A DNA stretch of 25,762 bases from an uncultured Streptococcus sp. (GTDB lineage: Bacteria; Bacillota; Bacilli; Lactobacillales; Streptococcaceae): assembly GCF_938036805.1 (NCBI RefSeq), contig NZ_CALHWC010000223.1:1-25762 (forward strand). Direction: 5' to 3'. The notes under the pieces were generated by a model. The model was not told the DNA's origin. It saw only the letters and a program-made list of their open reading frames with translations, and did no database searches. Positions 1-7,247 of the stretch are shown piece after piece. Both the position numbers and the translations under genes were made by a program. Positions within the stretch are counted from its first letter, which is position 1. Each line of letters opens with the position of its first letter.

Positions 1-140
1 CTAAGTATGCCTTTGTCAACTATGCAGACCCAGCTCTAGGCATCCAGTGGGAAAATCTAGAAGCAGCAGAAGTCTCAGAAGCAGACAAGAACCATCCATT
101 ACTCAAGGATGTCAAACCACTAAGAAAAGAAGATTTATAA
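1..140 (+). CDS. rfbC: dTDP-4-dehydrorhamnose 3,5-epimerase, C-terminal end (partial)
   Basis: Only the last 45 codons are present; the reading frame enters at base 3 and ends at TAA 138-140. The visible peptide begins KYAFVNYADPALGIQW and ends KPLRKEDL. The pattern of a ...DPALGIQWP/E... segment followed by a short charged tail with L(L)KD is characteristic of the C-terminus of RmlC/RfbC. This enzyme epimerises C3 and C5 of dTDP-4-keto-6-deoxyglucose in dTDP-L-rhamnose synthesis. The next gene is rmlB, which makes its substrate, and this supports the call. Because the catalytic His and Asp lie outside the window, the identification rests on the tail and on gene order. Confidence 0.85.
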   Translation, partial: KYAFVNYADPALGIQWENLEAAEVSEADKNHPLLKDVKPLRKEDL

Positions 141-226
141 GAAGATTTCTTTTCTGATTCATTAATTGATACTGAAATATATGATTTAGCTCAGCTCTAA
201 TCCGAGCGAAGCGAATTAAAGAAATG

Positions 227-357
227 ATTGCCGCTGTGGTGTAAGTCATGTAACAAATTGTTTAGTTTGTTACATGACAGGGGATTTTTGAGACATTAGG
301 CTCAAAAATAAGCAATGAAACCGGAGGTTTGCTTGCGTCCCCACCACTTAAGGCAAT
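227..357. repeat. 131-bp block of nested inverted repeats between rmlC and rmlB
   Basis: The ends are imperfect inverted repeats: ATTGCC-N3-GTGGTG at 227-241 against CACCAC-N4-GGCAAT at 342-357. Inside are a perfect 13-bp inverted repeat (GTCATGTAACAAA 245-257 with its complement 266-278, 8-nt loop) and a perfect 9-bp one (ATTTTTGAG 284-292 with 301-309, 8-nt loop). A third, weaker hairpin is formed by AAACC 318-322 with GGTTT 326-330, with AGC/GCT outside it. As RNA this would fold into a closed multi-branch junction. It may be a small non-autonomous repeat (MITE/BOX-like) or a structured leader of rmlB. It is not a simple terminator, because no T-run follows either perfect stem. I do not recognise the family. 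Confidence 0.6.
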
Positions 358-381
358 TATAAAAAAGTTTAAGGAATAAAA

Positions 382-1428
382 ATGACTGAATACAAAAAAA
401 TTATCGTGACAGGCGGAGCTGGTTTTATCGGTTCTAACTTTGTCCACTATGTTTACAATAACTTTCCAGATGTTCATGTGACAGTGCTGGACAAGCTGAC
501 TTACGCGGGTAATCGTGCCAATATCGAAGAAATTTTAGGCGACCGCGTTGAGTTGGTTGTTGGAGATATTGCTGATGCAGCCTTGGTAGATAAGCTTGCT
601 TCTGAAGCGGATGCTATCGTTCACTATGCGGCAGAAAGTCACAATGACAACTCGCTCAATGACCCGAGTCCATTCATCCACACTAACTTTATCGGAACTT
701 ACACACTATTAGAAGCGGCTCGTAAGTACGATATTCGTTTCCACCATGTGTCGACTGACGAAGTCTATGGCGACCTGCCTCTGCGTGAAGATTTGCCAGG
801 TCATGGAGAAGGTCCAGGTGAGAAATTTACAGCTGAAACTAAGTACAATCCAAGTTCGCCTTACTCCTCAACCAAGGCAGCTTCAGACTTGATCGTCAAA
901 GCTTGGGTGCGCTCTTTTGGTGTCAAAGCGACTATTTCGAACTGTTCAAACAACTATGGTCCTTACCAGCACATCGAGAAGTTCATTCCACGCCAAATCA
1001 CCAATATCTTGAGCGGCATCAAGCCAAAACTTTACGGTGAAGGTAAAAACGTTCGTGACTGGATTCATACTAATGACCATTCATCAGGCGTTTGGACAAT
1101 TCTGACCAAGGGCCAAATCGGTGAAACTTACTTGATTGGTGCTGATGGTGAGAAGAACAACAAGGAAGTGCTGGAGCTGATTCTCAAGGAAATGGGGCAA
1201 CCTGCTGACGCTTATGACCATGTGACGGATCGTGCCGGCCACGATCTTCGCTATGCCATTGATGCCAGCAAGCTCCGCGATGAGCTTGGATGGAAGCCAG
1301 AATTCACCAACTTTGAAGCGGGTCTCAAAGAGACCATCAAGTGGTATACAGACAACCAAGACTGGTGGAAATCTGAAAAAGAAGCAGTCGAAGCTAACTA
1401 TGCTAAGACGCAACAAGTGATTAAGTAA
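382..1428 (+). CDS. rfbB: dTDP-glucose 4,6-dehydratase
   Basis: This NAD-dependent extended short-chain dehydrogenase converts dTDP-glucose to dTDP-4-keto-6-deoxyglucose, the second step of dTDP-L-rhamnose synthesis. In streptococci the product feeds rhamnose-containing cell-wall polysaccharide. The Rossmann motif GGAGFIG is at residues 11-17. The catalytic T125-D126-E127 triad lies in STDEVYG, and the YxxxK pair is Y161/K165 in SPYSSTK. The 348-aa length is normal for RmlB. The start at 382 is set by AAGGA at 371-375. The gene follows rmlC after a structured 240-bp gap and is closed by a strong terminator at about 1480. rmlD is not in the window. Identity is very secure. Confidence 0.97.
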   Translation: MTEYKKIIVTGGAGFIGSNFVHYVYNNFPDVHVTVLDKLTYAGNRANIEEILGDRVELVVGDIADAALVDKLASEADAIVHYAAESHNDNSLNDPSPFIHTNFIGTYTLLEAARKYDIRFHHVSTDEVYGDLPLREDLPGHGEGPGEKFTAETKYNPSSPYSSTKAASDLIVKAWVRSFGVKATISNCSNNYGPYQHIEKFIPRQITNILSGIKPKLYGEGKNVRDWIHTNDHSSGVWTILTKGQIGETYLIGADGEKNNKEVLELILKEMGQPADAYDHVTDRAGHDLRYAIDASKLRDELGWKPEFTNFEAGLKETIKWYTDNQDWWKSEKEAVEANYAKTQQVIK

Positions 1429-1476
1429 GAATAGACTATCTATGTTAAGTCTTTTTATACAGGCAATATACGACTA

Positions 1477-1507
1477 AGAGGCTGGGATTATTTATCCCAG
1501 CCTTTTC
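1477..1507 (+). terminator. Rho-independent terminator of rmlB
   Basis: A perfect 10-bp stem, AGGCTGGGAT (1479-1488) with ATCCCAGCCT (1494-1503), has a 5-nt loop and is followed by TTT. It lies about 50 bases after the rmlB stop and ends the rhamnose transcript. Confidence 0.9.
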
Positions 1508-1630
1508 TCACAGGATTGTTAGCCTTTTAATCTGTTTGTTACAGAAAATGATGTAAAAATAGTGTAAAATGAGATAAATCCTTTTTGTGTTTTCAGCTAA
1601 GGATATTTCTCAAAGTAAAGGAAGACAGAT

Positions 1631-2233
1631 ATGAAATTGATCAAAAGATTGGTAGGAATTGTTTTGGTGCTGTTGCTCGCAGCAGTGCTATTTCTGGTTC
1701 CTTCTTCTATCAATCCGAATGAACAACTAAAAAATGTTCAAGCTAATACTTCGTGGGAAAATATGATTGAGCCGGCTTTGAACAATGCTAATGTGACGGC
1801 TCAGGGAGTCAGCACAGAGGTCTCTCTCAATAGCGTACAGCTCAATCAGGTGCTTAAGTCTTCGCTGACCGATAGCGAGAATCAGGAACTGCTGAATGGA
1901 GCTTACAGTATTGAAGGCAATAAGCTGCGCATCCAGTATCCGGTTAAACTAATTTTTATTGATAGTAAGCTGGATTTAGAGGTGGATGTGACGGTGAAGG
2001 GGAGTGCCTTATACATCACAATCGATAATGCCAAGCTAGGCATCCTTCCTATCCCTAAATCTTGGGTAACAGGCATGCTGAAGCAGCAACTGCAGGCCCC
2101 TAATTCCTCCATCACGACGGAGGGAGATAGTTTCCTTCTATCTCTGCCGCAGAGTCCGTTCAGCATTGACAAAATCAGCCTGCAGAATGGAGTTGCTAAA
2201 ATCCAGATCAGTATGGCTTATGGAATTCAATGA
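1631..2233 (+). CDS. Membrane-anchored extracellular protein, possibly YpmS/DUF2140-like
   Basis: This 200-aa protein has a short basic N-terminus (KLIKR) and one hydrophobic segment at about residues 7-24. A mainly beta-rich extracytoplasmic domain follows, with no cysteines and no lipobox, so it is probably a type II membrane protein or secreted. The stretch AKLGILPIPKSWV near residues 134-146 and the alternating hydrophobic strands around it resemble the LG-L-IP-S pattern of YpmS (DUF2140), but I recognise this only weakly. The start at 1631 is supported by AAAGGAAG about 10 bases upstream. It is flanked by the rmlB terminator and its own terminator at 2263-2308, so it is probably transcribed alone. 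The biochemical function is unknown. Confidence 0.75.
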   Translation: MKLIKRLVGIVLVLLLAAVLFLVPSSINPNEQLKNVQANTSWENMIEPALNNANVTAQGVSTEVSLNSVQLNQVLKSSLTDSENQELLNGAYSIEGNKLRIQYPVKLIFIDSKLDLEVDVTVKGSALYITIDNAKLGILPIPKSWVTGMLKQQLQAPNSSITTEGDSFLLSLPQSPFSIDKISLQNGVAKIQISMAYGIQ

Positions 2234-2262
2234 TTTTGAAATCTAATTCATAACAAATTTCT

Positions 2263-2308
2263 AGATTGAAGAAAAGATCTATTTTAGATGACGTTCTTCA
2301 ATCTTTTT
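2263..2308 (+). terminator. Rho-independent terminator after the membrane-anchored protein
   Basis: A perfect 11-bp stem, AGATTGAAGAA (2263-2273) with TTCTTCAATCT (2294-2304), is followed by TTTT. The 20-nt loop contains a small inner ATCT/AGAT pairing. Confidence 0.85.
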
Positions 2309-2395
2309 ATATTTAAGAAAATTGATCAGGTAGAGCATGATGAAAATACCATATTATGTAACTTTGTAGGTATCAATCAGGAATATTAAAAAATT

Positions 2396-2424
2396 CTGAC
2401 AATTATTCGGAATTATGCTAAAAT
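2396..2424 (+). promoter_or_regulatory. Sigma-A promoter of the cupin gene
   Basis: CTGACA (2396-2401), a 17-base spacer and TAAAAT (2419-2424) are present, with an extended -10 TGC directly before the hexamer. It lies 20 bases upstream of the cupin start and its AAGGAGG (2431-2437). Confidence 0.8.
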
Positions 2425-2444
2425 GAAGAAAAGGAGGTAAAACG

Positions 2445-2738
2445 ATGAAATTTTACTCAATAGATCCAAATGTTGATGTGGTTGAAACTCCAGTCGAAGA
2501 GCAAGGACGTCTCATTCGCCATTTGCACCTTGCTAAAGGGAAACAAATCCCTGAACATAGCGCAGATGCTCTTGTTACAGTTGTCTGTCTAGAAGGGAAG
2601 GTGAATTTTACTGCCTTAGGAGAAACTGTACAATTAGTACCGGGAAGTTTTCTGACTATGGAGCCGAATGAACTTCATAGTTTATATGGTATAGAAGAGA
2701 GCCATGTTTTAGTGATTCAGCAGTTGCTTTATCCCTGA
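2445..2738 (+). CDS. Small single-domain cupin protein
   Basis: This 97-aa protein contains one cupin beta-barrel. The first motif region is KGKQIPEHSADALVTVV-LEG, which keeps one His (H38) but lacks the usual HxH pair. The second is VPGSFLTMEPNELHSLYG, with the PG-x-H pattern. Metal binding may therefore be reduced or use fewer ligands. Cupins of this size are often sugar- or small-molecule-responsive barrels or part of redox responses; the substrate cannot be read from the sequence. A very strong AAGGAGG sits 8 bases before the ATG. The gene has its own promoter (2396-2424) and terminator (2768-2802), so it is a monocistronic unit. Confidence 0.85.
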   Translation: MKFYSIDPNVDVVETPVEEQGRLIRHLHLAKGKQIPEHSADALVTVVCLEGKVNFTALGETVQLVPGSFLTMEPNELHSLYGIEESHVLVIQQLLYP

Positions 2739-2767
2739 TCTGCTCGAACAGATGCTCTTTCAACATT

Positions 2768-2802
2768 AACTCAAGGAATTTTTCTATTTCTTGAGTTTTT
2801 TT
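2768..2802 (+). terminator. Rho-independent terminator of the cupin gene
   Basis: AACTCAAG (2768-2775) pairs with CTTGAGTT (2790-2797), and the stem runs into a seven-T tract ending at 2802. Fifty-two bases remain before hemW. Confidence 0.85.
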
Positions 2803-2838
2803 ATTCTATTTTCCAAGGGGGCTTTGTCGCTAATTTTA

Positions 2839-2847
2839 TGCTATAAT
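2839..2847 (+). promoter_or_regulatory. Extended -10 promoter of hemW, predicted to give a leaderless transcript
   Basis: TGC-TATAAT (2839-2847) is a full-consensus extended -10. No good -35 lies 15-19 bases upstream. Counting seven bases on from the -10 puts the start of transcription at about 2854-2855, that is, at the ATG of hemW (2855). No Shine-Dalgarno sequence lies in the eight bases between. Confidence 0.65.
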
Positions 2848-2854
2848 AAATACT

Positions 2855-3985
2855 ATGCAAACTAAACCGACTTCTGCCTATGTGCATATCCCTTTTTGTA
2901 CTCAGATTTGTTATTACTGCGATTTTTCAAAGGTCTTTATCAAAAATCAGCCGGTAGATAGTTATCTGGAGCATTTGATTGAGGAGTATGATTCTTACGA
3001 CATCAAAAAGCTCCGTACCCTCTATATCGGTGGTGGGACTCCGACGGCTCTATCGGCGCCTCAGTTGGCTTTTTTGCTGGAAAAGCTGACGGACAAGCTG
3101 GACTTGTCTTATCTTGAGGAGCTGACCATCGAAGCCAATCCTGGGGACTTGGATCAGGAAAAGATTGCTGTACTCAAAGATTCGCCTGTCAATCGGGTTT
3201 CTCTGGGCGTGCAAACCTTTAATGATCGCATGCTCAAGCAAATTGGGCGCAGTCATTTGGAAAAGGACATCTACGAGAATATTGCCAATCTCAAAAAAGC
3301 AGGTTTTGATAATATCTCGATTGACCTGATTTATGCCCTTCCCAAGCAGACTATGGAGGATGTGAAAACCAATGTAGCCAAGGCCATTGCTCTGGACATT
3401 CCCCACATGAGTTTGTACAGTTTGATTTTAGAAAATCATACAGTCTTCATGAATCGGATGAGGAGAGGAAAGTTGCCTCTACCCAAAGAAGACTTGGAAG
3501 CGGAGATGTTTGAATACATTATAGCTGAGTTGGAAAAGGCAGGCTTTGAGCATTACGAGATTTCTAACTTTTCCAAGCCAGGCTTTGAGAGCCGTCACAA
3601 CCTCATGTACTGGGACAATGCGGAGTATTATGGTATCGGTGCGGGAGCGTCTGGCTATGTCGATGGCGTCCGCTATAAAAACCACGGGCCCATTCGTCAT
3701 TATCTGCAAGCAGTAGAAGCGGGTAATAGCCGTGTGCAGGAAGAAGTACTGACGCTGAAAGAAAAGATGGAAGAAGAGATGTTTCTAGGACTACGCAAGA
3801 AATCGGGCGTTTCAAGAAAACGCTTCGAGGAAAAATTTGGTGTATTCTTTGAAGATCAATACGGAGCTGTTGTGTCTGAACTGACTGAGCAAGGCTTGCT
3901 AGTTCCGGACAGAGATATCGTGCGCATGACCAAGCAAGGCCTCTTTTTGGGCGATACGGTTGCTGAGAAATTTATATTGGAGTAA
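2855..3985 (+). CDS. hemW: Radical SAM heme chaperone HemW-like protein
   Basis: The protein is a 376-aa radical SAM enzyme of the HemN/HemW group. The [4Fe-4S] cluster motif CxxxCxxC is C15-C19-C22 in HIPFCTQICYYCDF. The SAM-binding GGGTP is near residues 59-63, and the C-terminal HemN-like domain contains YWDNAEYYGIGAGASGY. HemW lacks the extra N-terminal region and the CxxxCxxCxC motif of genuine coproporphyrinogen oxidases and instead carries heme to target proteins. Because streptococci do not make heme, a chaperone or other radical SAM role fits better than the common label oxygen-independent coproporphyrinogen III oxidase. It starts a closely packed run: three bases separate it from the thioesterase gene. 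Its own start lacks a Shine-Dalgarno sequence. Confidence 0.92.
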   Translation: MQTKPTSAYVHIPFCTQICYYCDFSKVFIKNQPVDSYLEHLIEEYDSYDIKKLRTLYIGGGTPTALSAPQLAFLLEKLTDKLDLSYLEELTIEANPGDLDQEKIAVLKDSPVNRVSLGVQTFNDRMLKQIGRSHLEKDIYENIANLKKAGFDNISIDLIYALPKQTMEDVKTNVAKAIALDIPHMSLYSLILENHTVFMNRMRRGKLPLPKEDLEAEMFEYIIAELEKAGFEHYEISNFSKPGFESRHNLMYWDNAEYYGIGAGASGYVDGVRYKNHGPIRHYLQAVEAGNSRVQEEVLTLKEKMEEEMFLGLRKKSGVSRKRFEEKFGVFFEDQYGAVVSELTEQGLLVPDRDIVRMTKQGLFLGDTVAEKFILE

Positions 3986-3988
3986 ATT

Positions 3989-4726
3989 ATGGGCTTAACT
4001 TATCAAATGAAAATGAAAATTCCTTTTGATATGGCTGATATGAATGGTCATATCAAGCTACCGGATGTTATCCTGCTGTCCTTGCAGGTGTCGGGCATGC
4101 AGTCGATTGAGCTGGGTGTCAGCGACAAGGATATGTTAGAGCAGTATAATCTGGTCTGGATCATCACGGACTATGATATTGATGTGGTTCGTCTGCCGCG
4201 ATTTGCGGAGGAAATCACTATTGAGACAGAGGCCTTGACCTACAATCGCCTCTTTTGTTACCGTCGCTTCACGATTTTTGATGAGGCGGGTGAAGCCATT
4301 ATACAGATGATGGCAACCTTTGTCCTTATGGATCGAGATAGCCGTAAGGTTCATGGGGTGGAGCCTGAGATTGTGGCTCCTTATCAGTCTGATTTTTCTA
4401 AGAAATTACTGCGTGGTCCTAAGTATCCAAACTTGGAAAATCCTATCATCAAGGACTACCATGTGCGTTTTTACGACTTGGATATGAATGGTCATGTCAA
4501 CAATAGTAAGTATCTGGACTGGATTTTTGAGGTCATGGGCGCAGACTTCCTTACCCAGCATATTCCTCAGAAAATCAACCTGAAGTATGTCAAAGAAGTC
4601 CGACCGGGCGGGATGATTGCCTCTAGCTATGAACTAGACGGTCTGCAGAGCACTCACCAGATTTCCAGTGACGGTGATGTCAATGCACAAGCTATCATCA
4701 CTTGGCAAGAGATTGAAAAAGATTAG
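3989..4726 (+). CDS. Acyl-ACP thioesterase (double hot-dog fold)
   Basis: This 245-aa protein has two tandem hot-dog domains. The first begins with MADMNGHIKLPDVI near residues 16-29. The second begins with FYDLDMNGHVNNSKYLDWI near residues 163-181, which carries the Asn/His active-site signature of FatA-type acyl-ACP thioesterases. Such enzymes hydrolyse acyl-ACP in the cytoplasm, releasing free fatty acids from type II fatty acid synthesis. The length fits the bacterial family. The GGAG of the hemW tail (about 3978-3981) serves as ribosome-binding site, and the ATG lies three bases after the hemW stop, so translation is probably coupled. The chain-length preference is not readable. Confidence 0.92.
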   Translation: MGLTYQMKMKIPFDMADMNGHIKLPDVILLSLQVSGMQSIELGVSDKDMLEQYNLVWIITDYDIDVVRLPRFAEEITIETEALTYNRLFCYRRFTIFDEAGEAIIQMMATFVLMDRDSRKVHGVEPEIVAPYQSDFSKKLLRGPKYPNLENPIIKDYHVRFYDLDMNGHVNNSKYLDWIFEVMGADFLTQHIPQKINLKYVKEVRPGGMIASSYELDGLQSTHQISSDGDVNAQAIITWQEIEKD

Positions 4727-4736
4727 AAAGTAATGT

Positions 4737-5507
4737 ATGACTTATAAAGGATATTTGATTGATTTAGACGGGACGATTTATAAGGGCAAGAGTCGGATTC
4801 CGGCAGGAGAGGCCTTTGTGCATGAGCTGCAGAAGCGCAAGATTCCCTATCTTTTCGTGACCAATAACACTACGCGCACGCCAGAAGCTGTTCAGACTAT
4901 GTTGGCTGAAAATTTCAACATTGAGACACCGCTTGAGACTATTTACACAGCGACTTTAGCGACTATTGACTATATGCAGGAGAAAAATCTGGGCAAAAAA
5001 GTCTATGTTATCGGTGATGTTGGGCTTAAACAGGCCATTGAAGAAGCTGGATATATAGAAGATACAGAAAACCCTGACTATGTAGTAGTAGGTCTGGACT
5101 GGGAAGTGGACTATGAGAAGCTGACCCTAGCGACTCTGGCTATTCAAAAGGGTGCCCACTTTATCGGAACCAATCCTGATCTCAATATTCCGACGGAGCG
5201 AGGTCTACAGCCAGGAGCGGGAGCTATCAATGCCCTCTTAGAAGCAGCTACTCGGGTTGAGCCGACCTTTATCGGCAAGCCAAATGCCATCATTATGGAA
5301 AAAGCCATTGAGCATCTGGGATTGGCGCGTGAGGATGTGGTTATGGTGGGCGATAACTACCTGACAGATATTCGAGCGGGAATCGACAATGGCATTCCGA
5401 CCCTCTTGGTTACGACAGGCTTTACCCTGCCAGAAGAGGTGCCAAATCTGCCGATCCAACCAACGCATGTTCTATCTAGCCTAGCGGAGTGGGACTTTGA
5501 TGCATGA
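4737..5507 (+). CDS. HAD-IIA family phosphatase, NagD-like (TIGR01457 type)
   Basis: This 256-aa cytoplasmic hydrolase has the HAD nucleophile motif DLDGT with D9 and D11. Motif II is TNNTTR near residue 42, the motif III lysine lies in GKPNAI, and motif IV is VGDNYLTDIRAG near residues 203-214. The insertion between motifs II and III is a C2a cap as in NagD, so the substrate is probably a small phosphorylated metabolite, but it is not known. It begins 10 bases after the thioesterase stop with only a weak AGAAAG upstream. An out-of-frame ATG at 4733 is ignored. Its last eight bases overlap the next gene, consistent with one operon from hemW onward. Confidence 0.92.
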   Translation: MTYKGYLIDLDGTIYKGKSRIPAGEAFVHELQKRKIPYLFVTNNTTRTPEAVQTMLAENFNIETPLETIYTATLATIDYMQEKNLGKKVYVIGDVGLKQAIEEAGYIEDTENPDYVVVGLDWEVDYEKLTLATLAIQKGAHFIGTNPDLNIPTERGLQPGAGAINALLEAATRVEPTFIGKPNAIIMEKAIEHLGLAREDVVMVGDNYLTDIRAGIDNGIPTLLVTTGFTLPEEVPNLPIQPTHVLSSLAEWDFDA

Positions 5508-6126
5508 TAAGTTAAGATTTTCAGCCAGTGTCCTATGCTTGCTGGCGACAGCCATTTTGTTGACCATTTATCTGGCTTGGCTGTTTTACCCGCTGGAGAT
5601 TTCTTATTTCGCTTTGCCTGATAAGGTTCATCTCAAAGCAGAGACTATCCAGTATAATTTCAACATTTTGATGAATTACCTGACCAATCCTTTTAGTCAG
5701 AAGCTGGCAATGCCGGATTTTCGCTCGTCAGCAGCTGGGCTGTATCATTTTCAGGCGGTCAAGTATCTCTTCCACTTGGCGCAGGTTGTCTTTGTACTAA
5801 CCTTGCCGGCTTTTATTTTCTTTATCCAAAAAGTGGTCAAAAAAGGATTTTTAGCTCTTTATCAAAGAAATTTGCTTATCTTGAGCCTATTGCCCTTCAT
5901 AATGATTTGCCTGGCTGGCTTGATTGGTTTTAATAGCTTTTTTACGCTCTTTCACCAAGTGCTTTTTGTGGGAGATAATACATGGCTATTTGATCCAGCC
6001 AAGGATCCAGTCATCTGGATTTTGCCAGAAGAATTTTTCATGCACGCCTTTATTCTTTTTGCTCTTCTTTACGAGGGAATCTTTTTAAGTTTGTATTTTT
6101 TCAGTAGAAAGACTCGTAGTCAATAA
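5500..6126 (+). CDS. TIGR01906-type integral membrane protein
   Basis: A 208-aa protein with about four or five hydrophobic segments: near residues 6-28, then about 87-108, 124-146 and 178-200. A large loop after the first segment contains ALPDKV and many aromatic residues. Proteins of this size and pattern directly after a NagD-like HAD gene are the streptococcal TIGR01906 family, whose function is unknown. ATG 5500 is chosen over an in-frame TTG at 5497. It overlaps the HAD stop (5505-5507), so translational coupling is likely. No catalytic motif is visible, so it may be structural or a transport accessory; that is inference only. Confidence 0.85.
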   Translation: MHDKLRFSASVLCLLATAILLTIYLAWLFYPLEISYFALPDKVHLKAETIQYNFNILMNYLTNPFSQKLAMPDFRSSAAGLYHFQAVKYLFHLAQVVFVLTLPAFIFFIQKVVKKGFLALYQRNLLILSLLPFIMICLAGLIGFNSFFTLFHQVLFVGDNTWLFDPAKDPVIWILPEEFFMHAFILFALLYEGIFLSLYFFSRKTRSQ

Positions 6127-6142
6127 TAACAAAGGAGAATTT

Positions 6143-7114
6143 ATGAATACGTTACCTGAGCCTTTAAATCCCAAGAAAGATCTGGGGAGATTTTCAGCAA
6201 GCTGCTTCACTTATTCTATCGTGATGCTAGTGGTTGTAATACTCTATACTGTCTTTTCCTATTTCTTTGTTCTTTTTCAGCAGGGCTTTGATATAGGTAA
6301 GACTGAGGAATTTGTGAAAAGTTTTATGGATAAAGATGGCGGTTCCTACATTATCGCTTCTTGTGTGGGAGTGCTTATTTTCACGATTTTCAGGGGCAAG
6401 CAGCTTTTCACGCGAGATTTGCGCAAGAAAAGTAAGAAAATGACTCCTAAGGTCTTCTTCTTCATGATTTGCTTCTTGTTTTTCTCTCAGCTGTTTAGTA
6501 CTGTGACAAGTCAAATCATGAATGCTATTTTGTCTCTCTTTGGTTTGGATCTTTCTGAGATTTTATCACAGGATTTTAGCTCTCATTCAATCACCATGTT
6601 TATCTATACAACGATCATGGCACCGATTACGGAGGAGATTATTTTTCGAGGAGCAGGCTTGCGAGCTTTGGAAAAGCACGGAAAAGTCTTTGCCATTGTC
6701 ATGACGGCTCTTCTTTTCGGACTATTTCATGAAAATCTCTATCAGCTTTATTTTGCTGCTATGATTGGTCTGGGATTTGGTTACATCGCTTTTGAATATT
6801 CCATTTTCTGGGTGATCTTCTTCCATATTTTCAATAATTTGGTCATCGCAGAGGGGCTTGATTTCCTGACCAACTATATCCCAGAAAGTATCGTGAATCT
6901 CATAAATTATGGATTGATGACTGTAGGAACAACGGTAGTATTGATTGTACTCATCCTAAATAGGTCGAAAATTAAAGCTTATATTGCTGAAAATAGATCT
7001 CAGCCAGGAACATATAGGCAAGCTCTTAAATCGGTTTGGTTTTGGGTATTTTCAATCTTATGTGTGCTTGCTGCCTTTTTACCGATCCTTCTTGTCTATA
7101 TCACTACAAGATAA
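6143..7114 (+). CDS. CPBP family intramembrane metalloprotease
   Basis: The protein has 323 aa and about eight hydrophobic segments. All three Abi/CPBP motifs are present: EExxxR as E164-E165-x3-R169 in PITEEIIFRG, FxxxH as F192/H196 in LFGLFHENL, and HxxxN as H228/N232 in FFHIFNNL. These are the residues that bind metal and cut substrates within the membrane in the Rce1/CPBP family. Bacterial members include bacteriocin self-immunity proteins, but no bacteriocin precursor or ABC exporter is nearby. A housekeeping or regulatory protease role is therefore as likely. AAAGGAG (6131-6137) gives a strong start six bases before the ATG. It closes the hemW gene run before the terminator at 7124-7153. 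Confidence 0.93.
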   Translation: MNTLPEPLNPKKDLGRFSASCFTYSIVMLVVVILYTVFSYFFVLFQQGFDIGKTEEFVKSFMDKDGGSYIIASCVGVLIFTIFRGKQLFTRDLRKKSKKMTPKVFFFMICFLFFSQLFSTVTSQIMNAILSLFGLDLSEILSQDFSSHSITMFIYTTIMAPITEEIIFRGAGLRALEKHGKVFAIVMTALLFGLFHENLYQLYFAAMIGLGFGYIAFEYSIFWVIFFHIFNNLVIAEGLDFLTNYIPESIVNLINYGLMTVGTTVVLIVLILNRSKIKAYIAENRSQPGTYRQALKSVWFWVFSILCVLAAFLPILLVYITTR

Positions 7115-7123
7115 TAAAGGAAT

Positions 7124-7153
7124 AAAAAGAAGTCTAACAGACTTCTTTTTTTC
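7124..7153 (+). terminator. Rho-independent terminator between the CPBP gene and fruR
   Basis: A perfect 12-bp stem, AAAAAGAAGTCT (7124-7135) with AGACTTCTTTTT (7139-7150), has a 3-nt loop and a long T-run. Its A/T-flanked symmetry could work in both directions, but no minus-strand gene faces it. Confidence 0.92.
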
Positions 7154-7167
7154 TATATTCAAACAAA

Positions 7168-7197
7168 TGATTTATTTTGATAGAAAATGATAGAAAG
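7168..7197 (+). promoter_or_regulatory. Three phased 10-bp repeats, candidate FruR operator
   Basis: TGATTTATTT (7168-7177), TGATAGAAAA (7178-7187) and TGATAGAAAG (7188-7197) follow each other with a 10-base period, one helical turn. They end three bases before the fruR -35 box. DeoR-family regulators commonly bind tandem repeats of this spacing. Assignment to FruR is inference from position. Confidence 0.5.
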
Positions 7198-7200
7198 TGC

Positions 7201-7228
7201 TTGACTTTGGAATTTAATCTTGTATAAT
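7201..7228 (+). promoter_or_regulatory. Promoter of the fruRKA operon
   Basis: TTGACT (7201-7206), a 16-base spacer and perfect TATAAT (7223-7228). The predicted transcription start is at about 7235. Confidence 0.88.
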
Positions 7229-7233
7229 AGAAC

Positions 7234-7247
7234 TGTAATCGATTGCA
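7234..7247 (+). promoter_or_regulatory. cre-like site (CcpA) at the fru transcription start
   Basis: TGTAATCGATTGCA matches the catabolite-responsive consensus TGNAANCGNWNNCA at every fixed position. With one flanking base on each side it is a near-perfect 16-bp palindrome (CTGTAATCGATTGCAG). It lies over the predicted +1, where CcpA binding would block transcription, as expected for a sugar PTS operon. Confidence 0.75.

Noticed and set aside
262..477. 71-aa minus-strand reading frame overlapping the rmlB start
   Set aside because: It runs through the inverted-repeat block and the rmlB coding region, has no ribosome-binding site and no recognisable domain.
2855..3985. Oxygen-independent coproporphyrinogen III oxidase (HemN)
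   Set aside because: The short N-terminus and CxxxCxxC without the following CxC pattern fit HemW, and streptococci lack heme synthesis.
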